Assembly: GCA_900314715.1 (NCBI GenBank)
Contig: OMWI01000002.1
Coordinates: 62,001 to 126,000, forward strand
Source: an uncultured Prevotellaceae bacterium
GTDB lineage: Bacteria > Bacteroidota > Bacteroidia > Bacteroidales > Bacteroidaceae
Direction of reading: 5' to 3'
DNA length: 64,000 nucleotides
The notes beneath the pieces were generated by a model. It made no database searches, had not been told where the DNA came from, and was given only the letters and a program-made list of their open reading frames with translations. Position 1 is the first letter of the stretch. Every line of letters starts with the position of its first letter. The position numbers and the translations under genes are program-made. This document shows, in pieces, positions 28,764 to 38,076 of the stretch.

Positions 28764-29786
28764 ATGGCTAAAATTGTTACTTTAGGAGAGATTATGCTCC
28801 GCCTTTCGCCGCAAGGCAACGATCGTTTTATTCAAAGTGAATCATTCCGCATCATCCCCGGTGGTGGTGAAGCTAATGTGGCTATCTCTGTGGCTAATTA
28901 TGGTCACGAGGCATATTTTGTTAGTAAATTGCCAAAGCATGAAATTGGACAAATCGCTGTTAATGCCTTGCGTCGTTACGGTGTGAATACACAGTTCGTA
29001 GCTCGTGGTGGCGACCGTGTTGGTCTTTATTATGCAGAAACTGGTGCTTCCATGCGCCCATCTAAGGTTATCTATGACCGTGCTCATTCTTCAATTGCGG
29101 AAGCTTCTCCCGAAGATTTCGATTTTGATGCCATTATGGAAGGTGCAGCTTGGTTCCATTGGAGTGGTATTACTCCAGCTATTTCTGATAAGGCTGCCGA
29201 ACTCACAAAACTTGCTTGTGAAGCAGCTAAACGCCATGGTGTTACGGTATCAGTAGACTTGAACTTCCGTAAGAAGCTGTGGACGTCAGAGAAAGCAATA
29301 TCCATTATGCGTCCTTTGATGAAATATGTGGATGTTTGTATCGGTAATGAGGAAGATGCAGAACTTTGTCTTGGTTTCAAACCAGATGCTGACGTAGAGG
29401 GTGGACAGACTGACGCTTCAGGATATGAAGGAATCTTCAAGCAGATGCGTGAGGAATTTGGCTTTAAGTATGTGGTTTCTACGCTTCGTGAGTCATATTC
29501 TGCTACTTTCAATGGTTGGAAGGCTTTGATTTATGATGGTAAGGAATTCTATCAGTCAAAGCGTTATGAGATTAATCCAATCATTGACCGCGTTGGTGGT
29601 GGTGACTCTTTCTCTGGTGGATTGATTCATGGCTTGTTGACAAAGGCTACACAAGGTGAAGCTCTTGAATTTGCTGTTGCTGCTTCAGCATTGAAACACA
29701 CCATCAATGGCGACTTCAACTTGGTTTCTGTGGATGAAGTAGAGAGCCTTGCTGGTGGAAATGCCAATGGTCGTGTACAGCGTTAA
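28764..29786 (+). CDS. kdgK: 2-keto-3-deoxygluconate kinase
   Basis: A PfkB-type sugar kinase of 340 residues that phosphorylates KDG to KDPG with ATP. The N-terminal MAKIVTLGEIMLRLSPQG and PGGGEANVAISVANYG (about 31-46) are the PfkB signature 1; VSVDLNFRKKLW is the KDG-kinase segment; DRVGGGDSFSGGLIHGLL (about 275-292) is signature 2 with the catalytic Asp. First gene of the plus-strand hexuronate unit, divergent from the regulator, and followed by a small DUF4177 gene and kdgA. Confidence 0.93.
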   Translation: MAKIVTLGEIMLRLSPQGNDRFIQSESFRIIPGGGEANVAISVANYGHEAYFVSKLPKHEIGQIAVNALRRYGVNTQFVARGGDRVGLYYAETGASMRPSKVIYDRAHSSIAEASPEDFDFDAIMEGAAWFHWSGITPAISDKAAELTKLACEAAKRHGVTVSVDLNFRKKLWTSEKAISIMRPLMKYVDVCIGNEEDAELCLGFKPDADVEGGQTDASGYEGIFKQMREEFGFKYVVSTLRESYSATFNGWKALIYDGKEFYQSKRYEINPIIDRVGGGDSFSGGLIHGLLTKATQGEALEFAVAASALKHTINGDFNLVSVDEVESLAGGNANGRVQR

Positions 29787-29799
29787 GCATGTTAGTATT

Positions 29800-29937
29800 A
29801 TGAAACAATTTGAATATAAGGTGATTTCTTCTGTAGTAGGTACGGAAAAGAAACTGAACAAATTGGGCTTTGAAGGCTGGGAACTTGTTGCAGTCTTCGA
29901 TTGTCGTTTATATTTGAAACGTGAATATAAAATATAA
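29800..29937 (+). CDS. DUF4177-like small protein (45 aa)
   Basis: A 45-residue frame MKQFEYKVISSVVG ... LNKLGFEGWELVAVF has the pattern of DUF4177 proteins: a first strand FEYKV, then LNxLGxEGWELV and a closing strand. It starts 13 bases after kdgK and ends 15 bases before kdgA, so it is cotranscribed with them. The family has no known function. An upstream in-frame start inside kdgK was not chosen. Confidence 0.75.
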   Translation: MKQFEYKVISSVVGTEKKLNKLGFEGWELVAVFDCRLYLKREYKI

Positions 29938-29952
29938 TAAAAAGATTTATCG

Positions 29953-30621
29953 ATGGCAAAATTTGATAAAATAGCCGTATTGAAGAAAATCGGCGATACA
30001 GGAATGGTTCCTGTGTTTTATAATAAAGATTTGGAAACATGTAAGAATGTTGTCAAGGCTTGTTATGAGGGTGGTGTCCGTGCATTCGAATTCACTAATC
30101 GTGGCGATTTCGCTCAAGAAGTTTTTGGTGAATTGGTGAAATGGGCAGACAAGGAATGTCCTGAGTTGGCATTAGGTATCGGCTCTGTCGTTGATGCTCC
30201 TACCGCTGCCATGTATATCCAATTGGGAGCTTGCTTCGTAGTTGGCCCATTGTTCAATCCTGACATTGCCCCCGTATGCAATCGTCGTCTCGTTCCATAC
30301 TGCCCTGGTTGTGGTACTGTTAGCGAGATTGGTAAGGCACAAGAATTGGGTTGCGATCTCACCAAGTTATTCCCTGGTGATGTTTACGGTCCAAATATGG
30401 TGAAGGGCTTGAAAGCTCCTATGCCATGGTCTAAGATTATGGTTACTGGTGGTGTAGCTCCTGAAGAGGAAAACTTGAAGTCATGGTTTAAGGCAGGCGT
30501 TTACTGCGTTGGTATGGGTTCTAAGCTTTTCCCAAAAGACAAGGTAGCTGCAGGTGATTGGCAATATGTAACAGATAAGTGCAAGGAGGCTCTTGGATAC
30601 GTTGCTAAGGCTCGTGCATAA
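29953..30621 (+). CDS. kdgA: KDPG aldolase (2-dehydro-3-deoxyphosphogluconate aldolase)
   Basis: A 222-residue class I aldolase that cleaves KDPG to pyruvate and glyceraldehyde 3-phosphate. The N-terminal [11 protein letters not shown] supplies the conserved Glu, [11 protein letters not shown] the phosphate/substrate loop, and [10 protein letters not shown] contains the Schiff-base lysine. [17 protein letters not shown] is the usual C-terminal phosphate loop. With KdgK and UxaA it completes the lower hexuronate route. A strong terminator begins 14 bases after the stop. Confidence 0.95.
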   Translation: MAKFDKIAVLKKIGDTGMVPVFYNKDLETCKNVVKACYEGGVRAFEFTNRGDFAQEVFGELVKWADKECPELALGIGSVVDAPTAAMYIQLGACFVVGPLFNPDIAPVCNRRLVPYCPGCGTVSEIGKAQELGCDLTKLFPGDVYGPNMVKGLKAPMPWSKIMVTGGVAPEEENLKSWFKAGVYCVGMGSKLFPKDKVAAGDWQYVTDKCKEALGYVAKARA

Positions 30622-33600
30622 ACATATTTATATTAAAGGCTCAATAGGACCTGTGTTCCTATTGAGTCTTTTCTTTTTGTCAGCTTGTACGAATTCTCGG
30701 AAGGATGAAGTTGACAAGTTAAATTATATTTCTTATTCATACCACTACAGAAACTTAGATTCTACACGTATTTATGCTGAACGAGCCATGCAACTCTCTG
30801 GAAAATATGATGATGGCAAGGCGGAGGCATACAATAACTTGGCGTTCGTCAGCATGGCTAAGATGGATTATGACGGTGCATACAAGTTACTCGACAGCAT
30901 AAACACGGATAACCAGTTGGAATTGTTGATAGCGGATATTCAATACATGCGATTGTGCCAACGTCAGTCGAGAAACAAGAATTTCTATGATTATCGTGAA
31001 AATGCTTTGCAAAGACTTAACCGCATCAACGAGGAACGTGGTAGGCTTACTTCTCATCAACTCAAACGATTGATTTACGCTGAAAGTGAGTTTGCTATTG
31101 TTTCGTCTACCTATTTCTATTATTTAGGCTTGAAAGACCAATCCATTGATGCTATTACTTCCGTTAGGCAGAATAATGACCTTGAAGAAGACACGGCTCA
31201 ATGGCTTAATTATTTATATAATGTGGGAGCAGGTGGTATCATAACTGCTAACACTCAAGAAGAAATAAATCAAAGTGAGTTTGATTATTTGTTGCGCTGC
31301 TATCAATTGGCCCTTGATAGCAGAATGCCTTTTTTTGTTGCCCAGGCATTGCAGGGGATGAGTGAACATTTGCAGAATACCACTTATCGAAACCAACTCA
31401 TTCGTGATAACTTACCAGCCATTCGCTTTGTGAATGTCGATGAAATGCCGGAAAATCTTCTAGCAGGTAATTTAGCTCTCCGTGCGCTAAACATTTTCGA
31501 GGAATATGGTGATATTTATCAAACTGCGGGTGCTTATCGTACATTGGCGGAGTGTTATTGGGCAATTAAAGATTATCAATCTGCAGGCGAATGTTTACAA
31601 AAGGCATTGACCAATGATAGTGCCATCAATAGTGCCCCTGATTTGGTTGCCTCTATACGCGAACAAATGAGTTTGGTGTATTCTGCCATTGATGATAAGC
31701 AAAATAGTGACTATAATCGTAATTTATATTTGGATTTGCAAGAGCAAACCCGTCAAGACCGACAATTGGAAGCGCGTGCAGAACAATTGGAGCGTTCCTC
31801 CCGTTTGTTGAATGTGATGATTGCGATAGTGGTTTTGGCTATTATCTTGATTATCATCCTATTGTTGGTGTTCGACCACATGCGTCGTAAGAACGACAGG
31901 ATGTTCTCGTTGTCTAATCTTCTCAAACCATTAGAAGAGTGGAGACAGGCAAATGATGAACATATGGAAGATGTGGAAGAGCAGTATGAGGAGATTACAG
32001 AAGAAATACAAATCGCACGAATGCATTTGCTGAATAATAAGAAGTTAAACCTTGAACAACGTGCGAAAGTATCTCTTGTTAATTCGGTGACTCCCTTCAT
32101 CGACCGCATGATACATGAAATCAAGAAACTTTGCGAGAAGAATGAGAGCCAAGAACAACGCGAAGAACGTTACGCGTATATTTTTGATTTGACGAAGGAA
32201 ATCAATGATTACAATGACGTTCTTACTCGTTGGATTCAAATGCGACAAGGTGAATTGAGTTTGCAAATAGAGAGTTTTGCCTTACAACCGCTTTTTGATA
32301 TTGTTAAGAAAGGTCGTATGGGGTTCTTGATGAAAAATGTGGAATTAATCGTAAAAGATACTGATGCGGTGGTGAAAGCTGACAAAACTCTCACGCTTTT
32401 TATGATTAATACCATTGCCGATAATGCCAGAAAGTTTACACCATCAGGAGGCAAGGTTACCATACAATCAACAACGACAGATCAGTATGTAGAGATTTCC
32501 ATTACCGATACGGGAATAGGAATGAACGAGGAGCAACTTGCTCATGTTTTCGATCATAAACCTATTATTGAGGAGAATGTTGATAATGGCCTTATTATAG
32601 ACGCTAACAAACATTTAGAAGTTGTTAATGAAACTCCTTCGCATGGATTTGGATTGATGAATTGCAAGGGTATTATAGAGAAATATCGTAGAATCAGTCA
32701 GATATTTAAAGTATGTACAATTGATGCAGAAAGTAAAACCGGAGTAGGCAGTCGTTTCTTCTTTCGTCTGCCAAAAGGTGTAGCTCGTTCTGTGATTGCA
32801 TTCATCTCCATTCTTTCACTTGTATCTTGCAACACGAATGTTAATAGTCTTGATAACAATAGCTATATAACCTTTAATCCAAACTCTCCCTATTTGATAC
32901 ATGCTGAGCAATATGCGGATAGTATCTATTCTTCTAATGTGAGTGGTAATTATCATCAAGCACTCAGATTTGCAGATAGTTGCATGATTTGCTTAAATAA
33001 ATACTATCAATCTATGAATCCTGATGGGAAGGTGTTAATGGAGGCCTTTTCGTCAGATGCTCAGTTGCCTGCTGAACTTCAATGGTTTAGAAGCGAATTT
33101 CAAACAAACTACAATGTTATTCTCCATGTTCGCAATGAATGTGCCGTAGCTGCATTGGCTTTGCATCGTTGGGATTTGTACAATTATAATAATAAGGTGT
33201 ATACACAACTGTTCCGAGAACGATCTGCTGATAATACATTGGATAATTATTGTCGTATGATGCAACAGTCAGAGACGAATAAAAACATTGCCATCATTAT
33301 CTTGATTATTTTGATGGTGATGATTTTCCCGTTATATTATTTGATGTATTATCGTCATCGTTTGTATTATAGGTTTTGTGTAGAGCATATTAATAGTATC
33401 AACAATATTTTGTTGAGTGAAGTATCTGCTGAGGAGAAACTTAAGAAAATTGGTGAGGAATGGAATGTTAAGATGATGGGTGATGATAATCATCCCGTTT
33501 CATTGGAGAATGTTGTCAGTGAAATACGTCAGGCACTTACGAAAAGCATTGAGTCTGAAAAGCTTCAACTCACAAACATTGAAATTGCCTCAGATGAATT

Positions 33601-34168
33601 GCGAAAGGAGCAGTTTGAAAACGATAATTTACACATTAGCAATAGTGTACTTGATAATACCTTGAGTACATTGAAGCACGAAACCATGTATTATCCTTCT
33701 CGTATTGCCCATTTGGTGGAAGGTAGGGATACCAACTTGCAATCTATCTCTGAGTTGGTAGTCTATTATAAGGAACTCTATTCCATGCTTAGTGCTCAGG
33801 CTATGAGGCAGATAGAAGGTTTCGTTCATGTAGATGATGATATGTTGATGTATCTATTTGAGATTCTTCAAAAGGAAAATGCTGGTGAACGGCCTTCAAG
33901 AGAACTTATAGACAAGAACGAGAAATATTGTACAATTGTTGTACACATGTCGCGCTTGCATCTCACTACAGAACAATGTAGTCAATTGTTTACGCCGTCT
34001 ACCACTAACGTCTCATATCTTCTTTGTAAGCAGATTATACGAGATTTAGGTGAAGTTGCTAATGCTCGCGGTAGTGGTATTCGGGCATTTTTGGCACCTT
34101 CGGGTGAAGTCATGATAGAAATAACAATAGCAAAACAAATATGGAACCATTCAAAGTTATCATCGTAG
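30593..34168 (+). CDS. Large two-module sensor histidine kinase (DUF5112/DUF5113-like)
   Basis: A 1191-residue envelope sensor. Module 1: signal segment with lipobox-like LSAC (C32), TPR-like helices, membrane helix (about 403-428), coiled coil, possible phospho-acceptor His in [10 protein letters not shown] (about 508), and an ATPase domain with N box [10 protein letters not shown]1 DTGIGM and G2 GFGLMN (about 605-690). Module 2: a second hydrophobic segment ending LVSC (about 731-745), helical region, membrane helix (about 897-918), LKHETMYYP (His about 1028) and a C-terminal domain with no clear ATP motifs. It overlaps kdgA by 29 bases and the response regulator by 28. A GTG at 30653 is an alternative start. 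The stimulus is unknown. Confidence 0.8.
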   Translation: MDTLLRLVHKHIYIKGSIGPVFLLSLFFLSACTNSRKDEVDKLNYISYSYHYRNLDSTRIYAERAMQLSGKYDDGKAEAYNNLAFVSMAKMDYDGAYKLLDSINTDNQLELLIADIQYMRLCQRQSRNKNFYDYRENALQRLNRINEERGRLTSHQLKRLIYAESEFAIVSSTYFYYLGLKDQSIDAITSVRQNNDLEEDTAQWLNYLYNVGAGGIITANTQEEINQSEFDYLLRCYQLALDSRMPFFVAQALQGMSEHLQNTTYRNQLIRDNLPAIRFVNVDEMPENLLAGNLALRALNIFEEYGDIYQTAGAYRTLAECYWAIKDYQSAGECLQKALTNDSAINSAPDLVASIREQMSLVYSAIDDKQNSDYNRNLYLDLQEQTRQDRQLEARAEQLERSSRLLNVMIAIVVLAIILIIILLLVFDHMRRKNDRMFSLSNLLKPLEEWRQANDEHMEDVEEQYEEITEEIQIARMHLLNNKKLNLEQRAKVSLVNSVTPFIDRMIHEIKKLCEKNESQEQREERYAYIFDLTKEINDYNDVLTRWIQMRQGELSLQIESFALQPLFDIVKKGRMGFLMKNVELIVKDTDAVVKADKTLTLFMINTIADNARKFTPSGGKVTIQSTTTDQYVEISITDTGIGMNEEQLAHVFDHKPIIEENVDNGLIIDANKHLEVVNETPSHGFGLMNCKGIIEKYRRISQIFKVCTIDAESKTGVGSRFFFRLPKGVARSVIAFISILSLVSCNTNVNSLDNNSYITFNPNSPYLIHAEQYADSIYSSNVSGNYHQALRFADSCMICLNKYYQSMNPDGKVLMEAFSSDAQLPAELQWFRSEFQTNYNVILHVRNECAVAALALHRWDLYNYNNKVYTQLFRERSADNTLDNYCRMMQQSETNKNIAIIILIILMVMIFPLYYLMYYRHRLYYRFCVEHINSINNILLSEVSAEEKLKKIGEEWNVKMMGDDNHPVSLENVVSEIRQALTKSIESEKLQLTNIEIASDELRKEQFENDNLHISNSVLDNTLSTLKHETMYYPSRIAHLVEGRDTNLQSISELVVYYKELYSMLSAQAMRQIEGFVHVDDDMLMYLFEILQKENAGERPSRELIDKNEKYCTIVVHMSRLHLTTEQCSQLFTPSTTNVSYLLCKQIIRDLGEVANARGSGIRAFLAPSGEVMIEITIAKQIWNHSKLSS
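30635..30678 (+). terminator. kdgA terminator lying inside the sensor-kinase reading frame
   Basis: A 15-bp stem (30635-30649 with 30657-30671, one G-U pair) and a 7-base loop end in TTTTCTTTTTG. It is placed exactly as a rho-independent terminator for kdgA, but the same bases encode residues about 15-28 of the sensor kinase, and the loop holds the alternative GTG start (30653-30655). It may therefore act as an attenuator for the sensor gene. Confidence 0.75.
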
Positions 34169-34866
34169 AAGACGTACCGTTAGAGTTGAAAGGTACGGAG
34201 GGTATTTTCCGTAATGAAATCCCTGAAGCCGAAATCATAGGAACGGCAGAAAATGAGCAAGTATATTGGCGGCTTATCAAGCAACAATTGCCAGACATGG
34301 TATTGTTGGATCTTGGACTTGGAGGCTCAACCACCATCGGTGTGGAGATTTGTCGCCAAACTAAGGAGACGTATCCACAAGTTAAGGTGCTTATTTTTAC
34401 GGGTGAGATTCTTAATGAGAAATTGTGGGTAGATGTGCTTGATGCTGGTTGCGATGGTATTATCCTCAAAAGCGGTGAGTTACTCACTCGCGGCGATGTA
34501 TTCAGCGTTTTAGATGGAAAACGAATGGTGTTTAACCAACCTATCCTTCAAAAGATTGTAGAGCGTTTCAAGCATAGTGTAAATGCGCAATTGTATCGTC
34601 AGGAGTCACTTATTAATTATGAGATAGACGAATACGACGAGCGTTTTTTGCGCCATTTGGCATTAGGATATACTAAGGAACAAATTACTAATTTACGTGG
34701 AATGCCATTTGGAGTGAAGAGTTTGGAAAAACGACAGAATGAGTTGGTTCAGAAATTATTCCCTAATGGTAATGCTGGAATGGGTGTCAATGCTACGAGA
34801 TTAGTGGTACGAGCCTTGGAATTGAGAATATTAGATATAGATAACCTTCAACCAGACGAATATTGA
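34141..34866 (+). CDS. Response regulator with REC and HTH domains
   Basis: A 241-residue partner of the large sensor kinase. The receiver domain has the acidic pair in [10 protein letters not shown], the phosphorylated Asp in MVLLDLGLGG (about 57-60), the Thr in IFTGEI and the Lys in GIILKSGE. The C-terminal 90 residues contain a LuxR-like helix-turn-helix (LRHLALGYTKEQITNLRGMP, then SLEKRQNELVQKLF). It is translated from within the end of the kinase gene, which implies coupling. Targets are not evident; no repeated site was found next to it. Confidence 0.85.
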   Translation: MEPFKVIIVEDVPLELKGTEGIFRNEIPEAEIIGTAENEQVYWRLIKQQLPDMVLLDLGLGGSTTIGVEICRQTKETYPQVKVLIFTGEILNEKLWVDVLDAGCDGIILKSGELLTRGDVFSVLDGKRMVFNQPILQKIVERFKHSVNAQLYRQESLINYEIDEYDERFLRHLALGYTKEQITNLRGMPFGVKSLEKRQNELVQKLFPNGNAGMGVNATRLVVRALELRILDIDNLQPDEY

Positions 34867-35480
34867 AAAGTAAGTCGATAAAAATTACGCGAACCATTGC
34901 CATCATTGCCTTAATACTTGGTATTTCGCAGTTGGCATTGATACTCATCTCATGGGGTATCTCTGCAGCCGTGCCAGATGTTCACATCCATTCCTTAATA
35001 AGTAGTGAAGGTATTAGATGGTTCTTTGGCAATTTCACGCAAAATCTCGCCACTCCCTTACTTGTTTGGTTATTACTTGGGAGTGTCGCATACGGAGCGT
35101 TGTTGGAATGTGGATTGGCTCATGCTTTTGCCCATCCCAACAGGCTTACTTATCGTGAGTTGTTTGCTTTGCGAGTCGTATATATAATAATAGGTGTATA
35201 TGTTCTTGTTGTTTTATTGCTTACGGTGGTTCCACATGCTGTATTGCTAAGCGTTACGGGTTCTCTCTTTCCCAGTAGTTTCTCTGATAGTATTGTAGCT
35301 ATTATTTGTTTTGGAGTGAGTTTGGTTTCTGTTATTTACGGTAAAATGAGCGGTCGTTTACAAAGTCTCGTTGACGTTTTCAGTGCTTTAACCATTGGTA
35401 TCACCTACACGCTTCCCTTGTGGTTGTTGTATATTCTTGCTGCAGAGTTGTATTATTCCATTTTGTTCGTGTTTTCGTGA
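34863..35480 (+). CDS. Small membrane protein resembling the N-terminal part of AbgT transporters
   Basis: A 205-residue protein with five or six membrane helices. VHIHSLISSEGIRWFF followed by LVWLLLGSVAYGALLECGL recalls the N-terminal region of AbgT/p-aminobenzoyl-glutamate carriers, but those have about 500 residues, so this would be a fragment or a separate small family. A TTG start overlaps the response-regulator stop by four bases, which suggests translational coupling with the two-component system. Function unknown; the AbgT link is a weak resemblance. Confidence 0.55.
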   Translation: MKSKSIKITRTIAIIALILGISQLALILISWGISAAVPDVHIHSLISSEGIRWFFGNFTQNLATPLLVWLLLGSVAYGALLECGLAHAFAHPNRLTYRELFALRVVYIIIGVYVLVVLLLTVVPHAVLLSVTGSLFPSSFSDSIVAIICFGVSLVSVIYGKMSGRLQSLVDVFSALTIGITYTLPLWLLYILAAELYYSILFVFS

Positions 35481-35686
35481 AAGTATTTAACTTATAAAGA
35501 TGCCAATTTTAGGGTAAATCATTTTTTATCCGCCTTTAAGTTTTTTTTTCTTTTTTCCTTTTTTCAATTGGGATATTATTCGTAACTTTACATGCTGAAA
35601 ACGAGGAAAGAATGCAAGAATGGAGCATAATAATTGCTAACTTCTTGTAAATCAATTGAAGAAATTAAACGAACTAATTTTGTATC

Positions 35687-36706
35687 ATGAACGAATTGGT
35701 AAAACACATTGAGATTTTGCTGTTGAGCAAGGATTGCGTTATTGTTCCCAACTTCGGAGGTTTCGTTGCCCATCATGTTGATGCTCACTATGAGGAGGGC
35801 GATTGCTTGTATTATCCTCCATTGCGTACAATCGGTTTCAATCCCCAACTGAAGTTGAACGACTCTTTGTTGGTGCAATCGTATGTGGATGCGTACGAGT
35901 TGAGTTATCCCGATGCGCTCAATCGCATAGAGAATGAAGTTAACGAAATAAGACAAAAGCTTGAAAATGAAGGCTTTTTCGAGATGGAAGGTTTGGGTTC
36001 GTTCACTATGAACAATGATGGAATACCCGAATTTGAACCTTGTTTAGCGGGAATATTAACCCCCAGTCTCTATGGTTTAAGTTCTTACGAAATTTCTTGT
36101 TTGCAGCAAAACATGGTGGATGTTGAAACCGAGAATGTAACTACTTTGGCAATGGAGAAATCCATCGAAGAGCCTCATGCCAAGGTTGTCAACATGAACT
36201 GGATTCGCAATGCAGCGATTGCATGTGCCGTTGTTTTTGCTTTCTTCATGATTCCTCAATTGAAAGTGGATAAGAATAATGCCACGGGCAATGTAAATAC
36301 CAGTGTTCTATCGAGAATTATGCCGAAAGATATCGTGAATGGCACTCCCGATTTGTCTTCTGCCAGTCTCTCGCAAGGTGTTGTAGCGAGTTCTATGGGA
36401 TTGATTGATATGCCCGCATTTGTCAAAAATTGTGGCAAACCAGATTTGTTATTTGTGTCAAGTGATTCTTCTAAACCCTATTATTCTATCATTCTCGCCA
36501 GTCATGTAACCATTGAGAATGCTGTTGAGTTCGTTAACCAATTGCATTCCATGGGTTATTCAGAGGCAAAAATCCTTTCCAAGGGAACAACTAAAGTTCT
36601 GTACGGACAATTTGATACGAAGGAAGAAGCTTACAACGTATTAATTCCTCTGAAGGATTCCGACAGCAACTTTGCTGATGCATGGGTGATGAAAGTTGAA
36701 TTCTAA
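35687..36706 (+). CDS. HU-CCDC81-type DNA-binding domain, membrane helix and SPOR domain protein
   Basis: A 339-residue protein with three parts. Residues about 1-130 look like the twin HU-like fold of HU-CCDC81 bacterial proteins (CVIVPNFGGFVAHHVDA near 18-32, then FEMEGLGSFTMNNDG). A membrane helix (NAAIACAVVFAFFMIPQL, about 168-185) follows. The C-terminus (about 262-339, KPYYSIILASHVT ... VLYGQFDTKEEA) is a SPOR domain, which binds denuded peptidoglycan at division sites. It shares one base with the next gene (TAATG). The combination suggests a link between nucleoid and cell wall. Confidence 0.82.
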   Translation: MNELVKHIEILLLSKDCVIVPNFGGFVAHHVDAHYEEGDCLYYPPLRTIGFNPQLKLNDSLLVQSYVDAYELSYPDALNRIENEVNEIRQKLENEGFFEMEGLGSFTMNNDGIPEFEPCLAGILTPSLYGLSSYEISCLQQNMVDVETENVTTLAMEKSIEEPHAKVVNMNWIRNAAIACAVVFAFFMIPQLKVDKNNATGNVNTSVLSRIMPKDIVNGTPDLSSASLSQGVVASSMGLIDMPAFVKNCGKPDLLFVSSDSSKPYYSIILASHVTIENAVEFVNQLHSMGYSEAKILSKGTTKVLYGQFDTKEEAYNVLIPLKDSDSNFADAWVMKVEF

Positions 36707-37230
36707 TGAAGAGAGTTCGATGTCCTAAGTGCGACCATTTTATCATATTTGATGAGACCAAATATGAAAGTGGACAATCATTAGTTTTTGAGTGTACCGA
36801 ATGCGGCAAGCGATTTGGCATTCGCATCGGTGTGTCGAAATTGCACAATACGCAAAAGGAAACCGAACCAGAAAAGGAAGTTGACAACACCGAATATGGT
36901 TCTATTGTTGTCATCGAGAACGTTTTTCAGTACAAGCAAGTGTTCCCGTTGAAGATGGGAGACAACATCATTGGCAAATACATGAAAGGCGACATTGTGG
37001 ATTGTCCCATTGAGACAGTTGACCCAAGCATAGATCCCCATCATTGCGTAATCAATGTGAGTCATGACAAGAAAGGTAATCTAAAATACATCTTGAGAGA
37101 CGGCCCGAGCAATACTGGTACCTTTGTAGACAATGAAATTTTGGGCGATAGGGAACGTCGAGTCGTTTACGATGGAACCGTTTTCTCCATCGGAGCATCA
37201 AGTGTTATTTTACGAACAGAAGAAACATAG
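36706..37230 (+). CDS. Zinc-ribbon and FHA domain protein
   Basis: A 174-residue soluble protein. An N-terminal zinc ribbon (CPKCDHF ... CTECGKRF, about 5-38) is followed by an acidic linker and an FHA domain (about 66-172) with GDNIIGKY, SIDPHHCVI, SNTGTFVDNEI and FSIGASSVIL. FHA domains bind phosphothreonine; here the usual Arg of the GR motif is Lys and NGT is TGT, so binding may differ. It is translationally coupled to the HU/SPOR gene and followed by a lipoprotein gene 10 bases later. Confidence 0.82.
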   Translation: MKRVRCPKCDHFIIFDETKYESGQSLVFECTECGKRFGIRIGVSKLHNTQKETEPEKEVDNTEYGSIVVIENVFQYKQVFPLKMGDNIIGKYMKGDIVDCPIETVDPSIDPHHCVINVSHDKKGNLKYILRDGPSNTGTFVDNEILGDRERRVVYDGTVFSIGASSVILRTEET

Positions 37231-37240
37231 AAAATAGACC

Positions 37241-37639
37241 ATGAAAAAAGTATTGTTGTTTTTATTGTTGGCATGTTGCATGATTGCTTGCCAGGAAAGT
37301 TTAGAGAAACGTGCTGCGCGTGAAGCCAGTGAATATACACGTAAGAATTGTCCATCAGCCATTAGGGACAACGTCAGGACCGATAGTCTTGCTTTCGACG
37401 AAGCCACCCGCACAATCATTTATTATCATAGTTTATTCAATACACTTGACGATTCTGCATTTATAGCTAACCATAAGGAAGAGATGATTTCCCGATTGAA
37501 TAATGCGCTTAAGCGTGATATTTCCTTGAAATCCTATAAGGAGGCTGGTTTTAATATCCGTTACGAATACCACTCGTCTACGAGTCCAAAATTGATTTTG
37601 CTGGAAAAGACATTTACCCCCGAAGACTATTCTAATTGA
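37241..37639 (+). CDS. Small lipoprotein of unknown function
   Basis: A 132-residue protein beginning MKKVLLFLLLACCMIACQES, a lipoprotein signal with lipobox MIAC. The mature part is charged and probably helical-plus-strand (YTRKNCPSAIRDNVR, then IIYYHSLFNTLDDS). I do not recognise a family. Last gene of the HU/SPOR-FHA-lipoprotein operon, which ends in a good terminator. Confidence 0.75.
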   Translation: MKKVLLFLLLACCMIACQESLEKRAAREASEYTRKNCPSAIRDNVRTDSLAFDEATRTIIYYHSLFNTLDDSAFIANHKEEMISRLNNALKRDISLKSYKEAGFNIRYEYHSSTSPKLILLEKTFTPEDYSN

Positions 37640-37659
37640 AAGAGGGAAACTTGAAATAT

Positions 37660-37700
37660 AATCCTTGGAATACCAATTAAGTATTTCAAGGATTTTTTTT
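37660..37700 (+). terminator. Terminator after the lipoprotein gene
   Basis: A 14-bp stem with one mismatch (37660-37673 with 37681-37694), a 7-base loop and eight T follow the stop by about 20 bases. Confidence 0.8.
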
Positions 37701-37769
37701 ACACTAAGAATAGCAGTTGTAAAGCCACAATAAGCTGATAAGGAAATGAAAAAAACAGGCCATTAGGTT

Positions 37770-37923
37770 AGAAACCATTGCTTTATATGCTACAAACTAT
37801 TCATTTGTGCGTTACAGACAAATGGTTTGTAGCAAACAAAGCTATGGTTTACAACATCTAAAGCTATCGTTTACGTCATCTAAATCTATCGTTTACGTGT
37901 TCAGTTTGCATGTTTTCTGTAAA
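37770..37923. repeat. 22-bp repeat array B (7 units)
   Basis: Seven contiguous 22-base units start at 37770. Units 4-6 are the most regular: ACAAAGCTATGGTTTAC, CTAAAGCTATCGTTTAC and CTAAATCTATCGTTTAC; units 1-3 are older-looking variants such as AGAAACCATTGCTTTA. Units 1-5 match array A one for one and in order. The seventh unit is eroded and leads into an inverted repeat. Confidence 0.8.
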
Positions 37924-37947
37924 ACGAATGAACAGTATGTTTTACAG
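37917..37947. repeat. 9-bp inverted repeat at the right edge of array B
   Basis: CTGTAAAAC (37917-37925) and GTTTTACAG (37939-37947) are exact inverted copies with 13 bases between. As RNA this would be a modest AT-rich hairpin; as DNA it could be a protein site. No T run follows directly. Confidence 0.5.
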
Positions 37948-38076
37948 CTTTTATCCCAATTATCTGTTTATTACATTCTATTTTCCAAGAAAATCCAAAC
38001 AAGATTTTGTTGGAACAATTCAGAACAATAAATCCTAAGATCCTTTAATCCTTAGAAAATATAATAGATAGCTCGG

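Larger units (their letters stand above)
37640..38076. other. Convergent intergenic region with 22-bp array B
   Basis: About 440 non-coding bases between the lipoprotein gene and ygiQ. They hold a terminator (37660-37700), 22-bp array B (37770-37923), a 9-bp inverted repeat (37917-37947) and the 34-base block at 37977-38010 shared with 9537-9570. No terminator with a good T run was seen for ygiQ on the right side. Confidence 0.6.

Noticed and set aside
35500..35580. Possible terminator or structured element in the T-rich stretch before the HU/SPOR gene
   Set aside because: The T runs are long, but the only stem (GGGTAAA with TTTATCC) is weak and mismatched.
38030..38076. CTAAG...CTTAG inverted repeat as the ygiQ terminator
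   Set aside because: The arms are only five bases and no T run follows on the minus strand.
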